A DNA stretch of 64,000 bases from Sceloporus undulatus (Eukaryota; Chordata; Lepidosauria; Squamata; Phrynosomatidae), in assembly GCF_019175285.1 (NCBI RefSeq), contig NC_056522.1:31064473-31128472 (forward strand), written 5' to 3'. Positions 1-12,450 of this stretch are shown here, piece after piece. The translations under genes and the position numbers were made by a program. Under the pieces are notes generated by a model that did not search any database, was not told where the DNA came from, and saw only the letters and a program-made list of their open reading frames with translations. How positions within the stretch are numbered: position 1 is the first letter of the stretch; each line of letters begins with the position of its first letter.

Positions 1-644
1 GTACAATTTGGCTGTGAATCCAGCTGTGCCCAGAGGTGGGGTGGGTAGACACTACCTTGTTCTGTTGCCCCTGATTCCCTAAGATATAGCCAGTGGGTTA
101 AAATTGCACCAAAGTGCTTTAATAGTGCAATGTGAAACAGATACAAATCTGGGGAAGGATGTAGTAAATTTTGAAAAGTATTGCTCCTTATCAACAAAAA
201 AAAGCCTTTCTTTTTATTTTTCTTTCTTTCTTTCTTTTTGGCTACCTATTTTATTTTGCATTGGAATTATCATTTTATATTTAATAGATAGATCAATATG
301 TTTTTTTCAATTTGAAAAAAAAACCCTATATAAAAATGAACAAAGAAACTTTAATTTCTAACATGAACAGGACTCTTGTAAAGTTAATAGGGATGAATAG
401 CCCTTTCATCCCCAAATATTTTGCACTACATTATTAGTGTAATGTAGTGCATTACACTACATTTATTGTACTATGCAGGTTGAGTCTACCTGAATCTGAA
501 ATATTCCAAAATCGAAACTTGTCTACATGGTGGTTGAGGTAGTGACACCTTTACTTTCTTGTGGTTCAACATACACAAACTTTGTTTCATGCACAAAATT
601 ATTTAAAATATTGTGTATAAAACCACTTTCAGGTCATGTGTAGG
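1..644. other. AT-rich DNA without recognised gene
   Basis: No coding or repeat family is recognised here. A near-palindromic stretch around 430-470 alternates TGTAGTG and CACTACA words, and a CTTT-rich run lies near 216-238. The short open frame at 104-361 is low in complexity and has no motif. Confidence 0.5.
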
Positions 645-835
645 CAAACCTATCATAATGTTTCCTTGGCAAGTTTTGTCCAGAGAAGGTTTACCATTGC
701 CTTCCCCTGAGGCTAAGAGCATGTGACTGCCCAAAGTCACCCAGTGAGTTTCATGGCCAAGTGGGGAATTGAACCCTGGTCTACAAAATCATAGCCCAAC
801 ACCCAGACCACTATGCCACACTGACTCTCTTGAGT
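645..835 (-). repeat. tRNA-headed squamate SINE
   Basis: The segment reads as a reversed SINE. It has the body motif ATTGCCTTCCCCTGAGGCT, the stretch CCCAGTGAGTTTCATGGCC, and at the right a tRNA-like head whose B box appears reversed as GGGGAATTGAACCC. The same body occurs at about 17310, 24010, 47100 and 60395, which shows that it is a dispersed family. Confidence 0.75.
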
Positions 836-1720
836 GTTGTGTTCTAGACTAAATATTTTTATTCCCCCCCCCAAAAAAAAAAATTATTTTCAGGCAGGCT
901 TTTAATGTGTAACTACACCCATGGAGGTGTCATATTAGGGTGTTTGCTGCTGTATGTTTTTCATGGTTTTATACTTTTAGTTTAGTATGTGTTCTCTTCC
1001 AACTCTATGATTCTATGAATTACTTTGTATTTTTTTTTACTTGTTATATTGATGTGGTGTTTTATAAAGTATCTTTTGTGAGTCACCTTGGGTTCAATTT
1101 AGGAGAAAAGTGGCATATAAATAAAGTCAATAATAATAATAGTAATAAGTGCATAAGATGTATATGGAACCTAAATGAATTTCATGTTTAGTCTTGGTTC
1201 CTATCTCCAAAATAGCTCCTTGTGTATAAGCAAATATTCCAAAATCTGAAAAAAATCTGAAATCCAAAGTATTTCTGGTCCCAAGCATTTCGGATAAGGG
1301 AGACTCATTATGTACTGTGATACAATAATACATTGCTACTGGAAGCAGTCTACTATTTCCCTTTGTTTGCTGTACCATGGGGACTACAGCTCTGCTTAGA
1401 AGAGTCCTGGCATTTCAACCACGCATTTCAACCCTGTGAGCCCTGGATGCACTACAAAACATGGAATGGCTGCAACTCTGATTAAGGACATACTTAACAC
1501 ACAAATATCATGCATAAGAAGCTCACAGTTTCAGTCAATGTTATCTTCAAGCAAGGTCAGCAAAGAACCTTAGACTATCTTTGTATGAACCTTGGAAAGC
1601 AATTGAAAACCAGGGTAATCTGTACTGTGCAAGATGGATCTGACTCCATTTAAGGCAATTACTATGTGGTCATATAGCCATCATGAGTTCAGTGTCTCCA
1701 GATGCCTATAGTATCTTATT
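836..1720. other. mostly unique DNA with a LINE-like 3' tail
   Basis: At about 1075-1150 the words CACCTTGGGTTCAATTTAGG and GTGGCATATAAATAAAG followed by AATAAT repeats resemble the 3' end of an L2/CR1-type LINE on the + strand. The remainder shows nothing recognisable. Confidence 0.45.
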
Positions 1721-2086
1721 GGCGGGATACAGACCTCCGCTTTGCGGCGGTCTCCCGCCGGCGCCATTTGCTCCGCGCGGGAGCCGCAGCAGCCAAACCG
1801 CGCGGCTCCCGCGCGGAGCAAAAAAGAAACTCCATTTCAGAGCTTCTTTTTGCGGCGCCTCTATGATGTCGCGAGGCGCCGCTGGCGCATTCGCGACGTC
1901 ATAGGCGCCACGACACGTCTGGACGCTATGCGTCCAGTACGTAAAGATGGCGGCGCCCATGTGGAAGGGGCACCGCCATCTTGTACGTATTCTATACGTA
2001 CTAGGGTTAGGGGGGTGCGGAAGCAACACCCCTTCCTAACTCTAGTACATATAGAATACGTACTATATGGCAGTTTGTATCCCGTC
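1721..2086. mobile_element. Harbinger-like non-autonomous DNA transposon, copy 1
   Basis: A GC-rich 366-bp block has terminal inverted repeats: GGCGGGATACAGAC at the left, and at the right the complement of GACGGGATACAAAC. Inside lie an inverted pair containing ACTAGGGTTAGGG and its degenerate partner, plus CpG-rich hairpins. Open frames here on both strands have no protein motif. It belongs to an 11-copy family in this window; three copies have clear 3-bp target duplications (TAA or TAT), which suggests PIF/Harbinger. Superfamily assignment is inference. Confidence 0.65.
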
Positions 2087-2132
2087 TATATTACTCAAAG
2101 TCTTATTACATTAATTCCATTTTAATGTATTA

Positions 2133-2387
2133 CACTGGTACCCCGGGTTACGAAATTAATTCGTTCCGCCGCCGCTTTCGTAACCCGGGATACTTCGTAA
2201 GCCGAATAGCCCATAGGCGCTAATGGGGAAAAAGCCGCGGCTGCGCCGCGGCTCCATTTAAAACAGCGCCGGGGTTTTTTCGTAACCCGAAAAAACCTTC
2301 GTAAGCCGAAACAATAAATCCCTATGGGATTTTTTCGTATCCCGAAAATTTCGTAACCTGGGTATTTCGTAACCCGGGGGACCAGTG
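2133..2387. mobile_element. TA-flanked Tc1/mariner-type MITE, copy A
   Basis: This 255-bp element is flanked by TA on both sides. Its ends are CACTGGTACCCCGGG and the reverse complement of that motif. The interior is built from repeated words CGTAACCCGAA and CGTAAGCCGAA. Two further copies of almost the same length lie at 15860-16113 and 56403-56657. TA duplication and end structure fit Tc1/mariner; no transposase is encoded. Confidence 0.85.
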
Positions 2388-2389
2388 TA

Positions 2390-3936
2390 TTTAAAAATTT
2401 TAGAACATTCATTGAGGCAAATTCAGGGAAAAGCAATTGAAGCTGAAAAGTTTGGTGCATATTCTGCTAAGATCAGGTTCCACACCCTGGTAGAGAGCAA
2501 TTCCAAACCAAAAAACCCACACTGCTAATTTGTTGCAAACATAGGTGTGTAACTGGTCTCCCTATAAATGGGGATGTTATGGGATGGGCACATGTTGTGT
2601 CATTCTGGTTTTGTGGCTGTCTCTATACACAGCTTGCTGCCCTGTTATTTCACTAAATGGAGAGATGACGTAAGGAAGATAGTGGAACATTCCCATGGTT
2701 GTATAATTGGATTCCAAAATATGTTTGGAGCTTCACAAACTTTCTGGCTCAAAATACTATGTTCTGGACTATTTGTGTGATAGGAGACTGTTTGCATTGG
2801 TCTTCTGAAATGGCCTTACATATATTCCTACTTACTATTGTGAATTTTTTGTATCTACACAGAAGGAGACTAAAACTATTTTTAAAAAGGAAAAAAGGTG
2901 ACATAGACTTACCGGTTCCCATGTGACTGTCAATGGTGTCAACAGAAATTAGGTGAATGCCTCTCCCATGTACGGCTAACAGAAGACATGTCTAAATTTA
3001 GAGAAGTAATATGCCAAAGTGGAAACACCTTTCACAACACCCAGTACTGACATTACAAAAGGATCATTGGCTACAAATTTATTTAAAGCATGATGATGTA
3101 CTGCAGCTTTTTTGAGGTCATTTGTAATCCTTTTGCCATTTTATAGCTCATTCATAAAATTATAATGGAGTGTTTCCAGGGCTGGAAACTCAAGAAAGGG
3201 AAGTCATAACTAGGTGGGCTTGTTTTGCAATATTTAATTGAACCAATCCGATGGTATAAATTAGTAAGCATCACCATACCTTTCTGCCTTAGTCTTCACA
3301 TAAACTGTCCTGCATCCTGAGGCATATCTTTCTTTTTATAATTTACATCTCACCTTTGTCGCAGTGTGGGGGTCAAAGCAGCTACTATTCTTGTAGCACA
3401 TTTACCTCAAAATCATGGAAAGGCTGTCTTAATCCCACTTTAGTTTTCTGCATCTTAAAAAAAAATCACAATCCAGACATCTAGCATAAGCCAGATTTGT
3501 CTCCATTTCCCAATAGGAAGGAAGACAGTGTGGTGTCCTATCTTCACTGAGCTTTTCCCTTAACCAGGAAAATCTGTCAAATTATAGGTTGCTGGGAGAA
3601 GCCGTGATGTTCTCCCAAATTTCAGCATCTGGAATGGTGGGGAGAATGTCTTCCTACTCAGTTTGTAACTCTTCCAAGTATAAAGTTATAGGTCTAGCAA
3701 CTAGACTATACCTCAGGACAACTAAACCCAGCCAACCTAAGATAGGAATTTATGACACTTTCAGGTGTTTTCCAGTCTGAACCAGTTTCTTGCTGGGAGT
3801 TGCCAGCATCATGCAGTCCCTCATGGTGCATTAGTTCTCCCAATACTGCATCAGAGCCATTCCAAGAGATGACCATGTGTGGCCTTCCCATCTTGCATTG
3901 TACATAGTGAATACAGTAGTTCACTTCTATTTGTGG
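2390..3936. other. unique DNA, nothing recognised
   Basis: No gene, RNA or repeat family is recognised. The open frames at 2568-2926 and 3589-3780 are short, with no conserved motif and no neighbouring splice-site pattern to support exons. Confidence 0.5.
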
Positions 3937-4440
3937 TGGTTAACTGCCTTCAAATCAAACTCAACTCATGGCATCCCTGTGAATGCGACATCTCCAAGCC
4001 TCCCTATTCTCAGCCTCTCTGCTCAGGTCCTGCTTCCCAACTGAGTCTAACCATCTGACATGTGGTCTTCTTTTCTTTCTACTGCCTTCCACCTTTCCTA
4101 GCATCTGTCTTTTCTAATGAGTCATGCCTTCTTATGATGTGTCCAAGGTACGTCAGCCACAGTTCAGTCATCTTGGCTTCCAGGGACAGTTCAGGCTTGC
4201 TCTGTGATACAACCCATTTGTTTGTCTTTCTGGCTGTCCACAGTACCCCCAGCACTCTTCTCCAGCACCACATCTCACATGAGTTTATTTTCTTTCTATC
4301 CACTTTCTTCACTGTCCAGCTCTAAAATCTATACATGGTAATGGGGGATATGATGGCTTGAATAATTCTAACTTTAGTGTTCAGTTATATATCTTTATAT
4401 TTTAGGATCTTGTCTAGTTTTTTTTTTTTTTTAATAGCCG
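3937..4440 (-). mobile_element. BovB/RTE LINE 3' end (5'-truncated)
   Basis: On the - strand the frame at 4079-4312 encodes MWCWRRVLGVLWTARKTNK and then ELSLEAKMTELWLTYLGHI and RRHDSLEKT. These match the C-terminal tail of BovB-type RTE reverse transcriptases (WCWRRLL..PWTARR, then YFGH.MRR.DSLEKT). Endonuclease and reverse transcriptase cores are absent, as is usual for a 5'-truncated copy. Sequence downstream of the frame continues as the 3' tail. Confidence 0.88.
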
Positions 4441-4635
4441 GTCTTCCCATTCCTAGTCTTCTTCTTATTTCTTGACTGGTGTCTGTTTTGATCAGTGTTT
4501 GATCCATTTAATTTATATTGCTTGTTTTTTACTGCCTAGTTGCCCAGAGACCCAGGTTTTTCAAAGGCCCAGACATGGGGATCCCCCCCACAGACACACA
4601 CACCTCCTTTTCCTCATGTCTGTCCTCGGACCCTT

Positions 4636-4772
4636 ACTCCATGCATCTGAAGCAGCCTCTAGTCTACAAAAGTTCATGCAATTAGCTTCTTTTTTTCAGT
4701 TAGTCTCAAAGGTGCTACAAGAGCCCTTTGCATACAGATTTTCCAGACTAACACAGCTGTGTCTTTGAATTC
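4636..4772 (+). mobile_element. Penelope-like fragment, uninterrupted
   Basis: The segment contains CATGCATCTGAAG, AAAAGTTCATGC, then GTTAGTCTCAAAGGTGCTAC and CCAGACTAACACAGCTGTGT. The same order recurs at 13663, 48330, 49576 (reversed) and 58990. This copy shows the uninterrupted junction CAGTTAGTCTCAAAGG, a useful reference for the interrupted copies at 47.8-50.5 kb. Assignment to Penelope-like elements is from memory of similar amniote repeats and is moderately sure. Confidence 0.6.
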
Positions 4773-6505
4773 TAACACTAAAAGAGTGTTAGACATCACT
4801 AAAAGAGTGAAGTCATTCAAGAGTGAAGTTGTTCAGTTAGGTAAGGTAATGTGGTTGTAACCTTAGTTATTGGGAAATGGAATTGATTACAAGAAACTAG
4901 CTATGTTTGAGTTCAGAAGTATGGGGAGGGGTGCAAAGGTACATGTATAATAATAGTAACAAGACAGACATAGAGACAAACATAGAGAACTATAAATCCA
5001 TCTTTAGCTTTTACAGTTGCAGATTTAAGACTGAAAAAGTAATGACAATATTTTCTCAAGATTAAGAAACTGAAAGATAATTTTAAAAGCATTGACCATG
5101 ATCCCTAACATCACATGGCTTCCAGTACTCAGCTTGTGTGCAGGATTCAAAGCCACTGTTTAGGAAAACTAAAAAGCAGACACAGAAACTGATTCAACAT
5201 CTGCCTCTACTTAATGCTGGTCTTTCTTGACAATGTTATATATATCTTTGCTTTTTTCTAAATAAAAGCAGTGTGCAGAGTAGCTTTGTGTCAAGATGCC
5301 TAAGTTTGGAATGGCAGAATGATGGAGTTAATAAAACAAGCCATTTTGAAATGGCAGTCAAAGATCAGTTTGGTTTTGCTATTTTAAAGTCAAATCAAAA
5401 CAAAGAAGGAAAGTTCAGTCCCCTTCTCAATCCATATGATGAAGTCATAGGTTATTGGAAGTACCTCAGGCACATTCTCTCCAAATGTTTCTGATACAAA
5501 GTGAACATTCCCTTTCTATTTCTCATTTATTTATTTTTTTGGAAGGGGGGAGAATAAATTGATATAAGGTACAACAAAGAAGTTGGTTTTGACACAAAAG
5601 GATAAACAGACAAAGGAAAAATGCCAGCATTGAAAAACCAGCAGGGGAACTTTTTAATATCCCAGGGTAGTAAAAATCACTCTGGTTCAATAAAAAGACG
5701 TTAAAGAGAAGTACTAGGGTGAAATTGTTGAAGTAGAATTTATCACCAAATTGCTGATTCTATTCAGTTTGGATTTAGTTGGGATATGAGTTCCCCCCTT
5801 TCCATTATGACTGCTAAATTAGCACAGTGTGGCTGCAAAGACAATATAATCCTTTATGGTGGCTATAATGTCAAATTCTTATCTCGCAAATATATGGGCC
5901 TAACACAGAAATGTCACAGATCTATTCTGATGCTTCTCTTTCATGACCTGTGGACTTCTCTGTGCACAATTTGTCACAAACATGTGGAAGAATATTAATT
6001 TAAATTTCACCGAGAAAAAAAAGATTTTGTTTGCTATATAAATCAGTCTACCCCAGTTCACAAAAATTAGTAATTTTATTCCATTAATTTATTGCCTGAT
6101 GAACAAGATCCTGCTGCATGATAAATTTCCATTCAATAAATTATCACAATTCCATTCAATCATTTGTATCATTATGCTTCCCCCATCAAATTAAAACCAT
6201 GAGGGAAAAGGCTGTATTCATACTACGCAATTATAGTGCATTCATACCACTAAAGGGCCTGTCTGTCCAGGGCCTGTCTTTCTTTCTTTTAATCCAGATC
6301 TTGTCTTCTTTTAAACAAGACCCATCCACCCCTTGTGACTAAAATTTCATCAGTGGCTAATCCCACACTGTATTTAGGCCATGGGTCCCCCTCTTTAAAT
6401 CAGTATGGTAAGGGATGGGAACTAGAGTTACATCACTGCTCTATCTTGGCTACTACGGTCTCCTTCAATTGTCAGTAGCTCTTTGTGTCATCAGGGACTT
6501 ATTCA
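4773..6505. other. unique AT-rich DNA
   Basis: No gene or repeat family is recognised. Open frames are short and motif-free. Confidence 0.5.
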
Positions 6506-6870
6506 CGATGTTCAACAACATTTCACAGATGAAAACTGGCACATGTTTGGCTAAGCAACAACAGATCATGGAGGCAAAAGTTATTAAAGAGGAAGAACAT
6601 GCAAGCTAGGACAGGCTGCAGCAGTTTGCTTTTGTCAGAGCCGACAAGGAAGGGCAAAACTCCACCACCTCCTCCTCTTCTCTCCCCTTGCCCCCCCCCT
6701 TGAACTGAGGAAAAATTACCAATTCACTTTGAACTCATTTTACAACAATTGAAGTAAGGTGAAGACAAAGTGGGAAAGTGGGAAGAGATGAGAAAAACTG
6801 AGACATTTTTAAAAGCAGTTGAAAAGCGGGACAGGAGTGGACTTATCTGGACTGTCCTAGTCAAATACTT
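6505..6870. repeat. unclassified dispersed repeat, copy 1
   Basis: Words such as ACATTTCACAGATGAAAA, GCTAGGACAGGCTGCAGCAG and TGAAGTAAGGTGAAGACAAA recur in the same order at 32325-32640, and in part at 23930-24005 and 38990-39120. No coding capacity, terminal inverted repeat or target duplication is evident, so the class is unknown. Confidence 0.6.
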
Positions 6871-8829
6871 GTCCTTGACAAGTATGCATCATGAAAACGT
6901 CATGCTCATCATGCCAATTGTCAGTAGCTCTTAAGTCATCAGGGACTTCTTTCCATCATGACCATCAGCCTTTCCTCGTACAATGCCAAGAAGTAAACTT
7001 TGAACATTCTGCAAGCATGGGAGGATCTTGACTACTCCACAACAGCCTTTCCCCTTCTCTTAATCCACACTTTACCTTTGAAATCTGTTATTTTATGAGA
7101 GAAAAGGAACTGGGGGGGAGTGCATACCAATTTGAGAGGAGTTATTGGCCTTGCCAAGAATACAACAACTTAGTCCTGTCGCCAGGGTGCTTATATTAAG
7201 CGCTTGCCTTCCTTAAGCCTCTCACAGAGGCCAAGGGTTTAACTTTGCCATAAGCGGGTGATGGTGCTAATAACAAACATCCACTCATTCACACATACAA
7301 ACCCTGAAAAGGTCAAGAGTCAAGGCTGTTTTGAAAGAAAACATGTTCACTGTGGAATCCATAGCTCTTGAGCTATTGGTGAAGACAAAAGTTCAGCCCT
7401 AATACCTGGTGCTTTGATGTTACATTGAAGCATTGCTAGGTAAAAAGAGAGGAGGCTGGGAGGGGAATATGGCCTTGCATTGACAGCATGAAGGGCAACA
7501 TTCTTGTTTATATAAGGAGATTTACCCAAGATAGATGAATGGTAGATCTATAAAACATAAATCCCAACTTCACTGGTGCTCATCACTATTTAACCCTGCT
7601 CTGAGTAGAGATTTGTTTTCTTATAAAATATGTGGCACAGTGAAAGCAAACTCATCATTTTTTTCATTCTCTGTAGTATTTTTATTCACTCAACACAAAT
7701 CATCTGCAAACAAGGGAGAGTTCATTTTCACACAGTATAACAATTTATGCAGTTCATAAACTCAAGGGTTGTTAATGACCATTCACTTCAACGTTTTTGT
7801 TTGTAACAGGTTAGACCAGACCTCCTTTAAACTGGTTTCCATCAGATGTGTTGAGCTACAGCTTTTATGATCCTGAACCAATATGACTAATTTTAATATT
7901 CATGCTGCCTAGGGGTAAAAGGAGATAAAACCCAGTATATTTGGGGGGCATCAGGTCAGAGAAGGCTGGGTTAGACAAACTTGCAGAAAATTGGTCTAAA
8001 ATACTATTAGTGCAACAGTTAAGCTGAAGCCTGCCATAGTGCAGATGGTCGACTTCAAAGGCCTTGAGCACAATGACTTCTCACAGCCCTCCTCCATTGT
8101 TAATGTGATATGGTGGGCTTACCAATTATTGATTTATTGATTTTCACACATTTAGTCACTTAGATCTGAACATTCCAAGCCTACACACAACATTACAACA
8201 TCTAACATTCACAATGCAATATCCAGGGTTTATATAGCCTTTCTGTTTGAGGCCTGTGTGATGCAGGCAAATTGACCAATTCAGAAACGTGTATCAAAAA
8301 AGTAATTCACCTAGGTGACCAAGGCTGATTTAGTCCTAAATTGAGTCCTAAAACCAGGCAGAAATGCTTCTAAATATTTGGTATGATACTAAAGCTGCAA
8401 CTGCCCCATCAGAACTCTCTCAAGGAATATCCAGAACATAACAGTAATTGACAAGAACCAAGAGATCCAAGAGATGTTGTTTAGGCGTGGTCACACTACC
8501 ACGGCATGTTCAAGCAAAACATGCACTATTTCTTCACATAAACAAGTATTCAAAACTTCTATGTCCCATCTGGCCAAACTCCTTCAGTTAGCTTTCATCA
8601 ACCACAGGGGACAAGAATCAAGGAAGCATGTGGTTGGATGCATTGATGAAATGCAAACACTTGCCAGTATGTTGCTAGTGCAGTGCCCATGCTCTCAGGT
8701 CACTGTGACAAAACTGATTCCAAACAACTAAACTAGCAGCATTAGACATTTCCATAGATTGTGCCACCAAAACAGTGCCAAGGTCACAAGATGAGTGATG
8801 GTATCTTTAAGCATTTAGTCAAAATGTAA
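6871..8829. other. unique DNA, nothing recognised
   Basis: No gene or known repeat is seen. Short open frames (for example 8474-8731) show no conserved motif. Confidence 0.5.
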
Positions 8830-9110
8830 TATATGGCAAGTCTCAAAGTTCCAGGCCTCCTTTCACCATAGTATATGTTAACAATCACCTTATCAATCCA
8901 CAGCAAACTCAAGTATGACCCTCCATGTGCCTGGTTAATGCTTGGATGGAAGACCACAAGGAAATACTAGGAATCTCCAACTAGAATTGTAAAAGAAGAT
9001 TTTCTGAAGCCCAGCTCAGCAGAGAGGTTCTGCCAGTTATAGCTGATGCTACCGAACAAGACCAAAATTATGAGTCACTATAAAGTAGTTTTCTATGTAT
9101 CATTTTCACT
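8830..9110 (+). repeat. 5S-rRNA-derived SINE
   Basis: The run GCCTGGTTAATGCTTGGATG followed by GAAGACCAC matches the internal control region and 3' half of 5S rRNA (GCCTGGTTAGTACTTGGATGGGAGACC) with few changes. The upstream part is more diverged. This head is characteristic of 5S-derived SINEs known from lizards. A reversed copy is at 23284-23515. Confidence 0.75.
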
Positions 9111-11429
9111 CTACTCAGCTGTTTTTATTGCTCATGGCTCTCTGGAACTTAGTTGAAAGATTACCATAGTTGCCAAAGGGAACTGTGAGGCAATCAGGTC
9201 CAGAAGCAGAGCTTGAAAGCCATTATTTGAAAAAGGTTATTTACCATTTTAGTCATTTATTTTAGGACTAATTGCTTGTTATTTACAAGATATTCCTAAT
9301 ATGTTACTATCAGTGTTACTTTGTATTTATTTACACCACTTCTGCAACAGGTATACAATCAATCCTTTTTATGCAAACAACAAACAACCCCTCCCAAAAA
9401 TGTTTGCTTCATTTTTCTTAAAGTGCTGAAAAGTATCAACATTGTCCCTCAATACATAAAAAGCAGCAAAGAGCAGCATGGCATGACAGGGCCTAGACAC
9501 AAATTTAATTTCCCACAGTGAGTCACTATGGGAAATCAAAACTGAGACTGGCTCCAACGGCTTGGCATTGCTTCCTTGTCCCTTTAACAGAAGCAGTTCC
9601 GTAACTAGGGATGGAGGCTCCCTTGGATTTGACTATATCTTCTTTTGCAAACCTTGTAAATTCAGGTTGAATGTATAGAGGGGAGAACTCAATACCAGTA
9701 ACAGATTTGGGGCTGTGTGTGCAATTTTAGATGTTATACACCTGGATTTTACATATTTACTAGCAACTGAGGCTAGCTCAAAACATTTTGCTACATGAAG
9801 TGAAGAAGTAAGTGCCACCCATACCCTCTCCCTAGTCATACTCCATAATACCCAAGACTATTGAAAATAATTTTTGTCTCTGTTATGTGCCACTTTTTCA
9901 CAGCCCCTCAAATAATTTGCCAGAGCCAGCCATTTCACTGTGCCTCATTGTAGGGTCAGCCATTATATTAAAAAAACAACCCCTCCTATATTTCTTTAGA
10001 GATGCCTTCTTTCTCATGCAGATAGAGAGAGGAAGAATAAACACAACTAAATGGAAAATGTAATAAGAAAGTGTTTATAAAATTAATGAGGATGAATTTA
10101 CTACATTATCTTAAGTACTCTTGCTATATGAAGTAGGGTTAGGGGTGAGGTTAAAATAACATTTTGGAGCATTTCCCTGAATACTCTGGGTGCCTTGTTA
10201 TTGTTTAAAAAGTTGTGAATCCCAATATGTCCAGTGCAGATGACAGCCTTTTGACTCAACCTGCCTTTTCCTAAGAGTTTGACTTGCAGGCACTGGACTT
10301 CGAAAGAACCATGCAAACTGCCAAGATCACGAAGCTGTTATCACTTCAGACCATCATCAGTCTAGAGGTCTCCATGGGTTTATACTTTACAAAACAAGCT
10401 GTCTATCCATTTAATTTATCTAGCTTTCAAAACATATTTACTCTTTAACTAATAGCTTAGAAAAGCCAGTCTGTAATCCACTGGAAAGCAGTCATGCTCA
10501 AATTACCTGTGCTTCTTTACTTTAGGGCTTGTTACCCTAAGAGAGAGGCCTTCAGAGGTTTTAAGGCTTGTATGGACTAAAATAGGTACCTTTCATCCTC
10601 TTATTTTGGCATATCAGTTGAGGCCTAGTTCAAATGTAATTGGCATAGACTATCTTAGGACAACTTCAGGACCTGATTCATATTTTTATTGAGTAATATA
10701 ACAGTTGTAACTCAAGATGGACTAGTCTATTAGCCTTAAATGTTCCATATGGCACTGTCTTCTTGCTATAACAGATTTAAACAGCTATCCTCTTAAAAAA
10801 AAAAAGAGTCCAGGCACTGTACTGGAAGAGCAGATATACATGGTTATGCTGGGGGGGGGGGATGTACTCACTTTTCCATACCTCTCAACTGTCTAGATTT
10901 GGCAGGAACAGTCATTCCCTATTGTCACACTTTTCCCACTGTTTTTAAAATCTCCCAGTTTCTCTGTCCTCCACTCACTTTCCTCCCTTTTCCTGACTTT
11001 ACTTCTATTGCTACAAACTGAGTTTGTTTGTAGTTTGCACTCAACTCAGTAGCAATATAGGGCAAAATTCTGCCCTCCTCAGTAGGCTTAAGCAAACTGC
11101 TGCAACCTGTCTGAGCATTTGTGGTCTTCCTCATTAGTACCTTTCCCCTTAATGCCTACAATCTGATGTGGCTTGGCCACAGACATTCTGATTTTCATCC
11201 ATGAAATATTGTAAGATATGCTACCCCATTTCCACCACCTAATGTAGTAACATTTATAAGTGTGCCTCATCTGAAGGCCCATATATACAAGCTTGATTTA
11301 TGTGATTCTTTTCAATTCCTTGCACCTCTAAAAGGGTTGCACTAGAGTGTTTTATACAAATCAAACTTGTCTGCATGTAAGACTCCATGTGAAGTAAAGC
11401 CAGCTAACAATTTCTCCTCTGGTTGCCAG
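9111..11429. other. unique AT-rich DNA
   Basis: No gene or repeat family is recognised. A poly-G run is at 10851-10861 and a poly-A run near 10796. Confidence 0.5.
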
Positions 11430-11710
11430 TTCTCAAGGTACCAGCTGAAGTCTCAGGGAATGGCTGTTCTTTTACAGTTAAGGAGACAAATGTCAAGACA
11501 AGGAACCCTGGAGGAGGAGTAAGTATTATTTTTGTATGTAAGGCAGACTTTGAACCCTGTGCATCTTGGCTAAATCTCTCTGAGTTGTATATGGTATATG
11601 CGTTGCCTTTTGGCACCAAAAAGCCAGGAGCAAGGGAAGGGACTGGAACAGAGGTGGTGGATGCCTGCACCAGGGCCCCTTGGGCCATATGGAGGACAAT
11701 GAGAGTATAA
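11430..11710 (+). other. unassigned open block, possible exon fossil
   Basis: A pyrimidine-rich stretch ending in CAG at 11429 is followed by a frame open for about 93 codons, containing EVSGNGCSFTVKETNVK and later LNLSELYMVYALPFG. A donor-like GTAAGT lies at 11519-11524, so the first ~89 bases could be an exon. The opposite strand is also open for 135 codons (11404-11811). I do not recognise the protein. The alternation of residues loosely recalls a netrin/C345C-type beta barrel, but that is weak. It may be chance or a decayed gene piece. Confidence 0.2.
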
Positions 11711-11854
11711 GCATCACAATTCATGAGCCCTCTTGATGAATAAGCCCTAGTAATAACAGCACAAGTCCTGGAAATTAAAACTCCCCCAGGGGATAGTGGT
11801 GAGTTTTCCACAAGCCTCAGCAGCAGCTTACATAGGAATTAGAATATCTTAGAT

Positions 11855-11990
11855 CAGTGGTTCCTAAACTTTGGTCATCTGGGTGTTTTATACATCATTT
11901 CCCCAAAGTCCCAGATATCTGGATCAACTGCCAGAAATTTTGGGAGTCAAGGTCCAAAACATCTGGAGGATGAAACTTTGGAAACCACTG
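11855..11990. mobile_element. small hAT-type MITE
   Basis: The element begins CAGTGGTTCCTAAACTTTGG and ends with the matching inverted AACTTTGGAAACCACTG. Flanks are TCTTAGAT (11847-11854) and CCTTAGAT (11991-11998), an 8-bp target duplication with one mismatch, as expected for hAT. Length is 136 bp and there is no coding capacity. Confidence 0.88.
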
Positions 11991-11999
11991 CCTTAGATA

Positions 12000-12450
12000 C
12001 AGGCTATGAGAGACACGAGTAATTTTTTTTCTTCTAGTTGTTGTTGTCTGTATTTATATATTTATTTATTTTGCATTCACATTTTTAAAATCTGATAATA
12101 ATTTTAAAAAGAAAAAGAAATATACAATCGTGTCCAGTGAGAGGGGCTTTTTTGTGATCACAATGAGACTCCTGAGGGAAGCCCTTGCAGCTTCTCTTTT
12201 ATGGCCCTCTGTATGCTGAGGGTAGGGGGGAATCCTTTTTAAGAAAGGATTTAGGTTGTACACGGTTGTTTTGACTGATCTGTTTTAAAGTGTTTCAAGA
12301 TTTTTATTGCTGCTGTTTTATTCTCAACTTGGGGTTTTATTTTTTGATTATATGTAATGTTCTAAAGAGTTAATTTATTACAGTCCTTTTGTTCTTAGCC
12401 ACTTTGAGCAGTTGAAATAAAAGGTTGGATAAAAATGTTAGTAAATAATA
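12000..12450 (+). repeat. LINE-like 3' untranslated tail
   Basis: The stretch from about 12250 ends with TTCTTAGCCACTTTGAGCAG, then GAAATAAAAGG and GGATAAAAATG. This is the usual layout of CR1/L2-type LINE tails (AGCCGCCTTGAG... then TATAAATAAA). No reverse transcriptase frame remains. Confidence 0.5.

Noticed and set aside
2009-2022. Telomere repeat relic (TTAGGG-like word)
   Set aside because: Only one or two units occur, always within the transposon family; no interstitial telomeric array is present.
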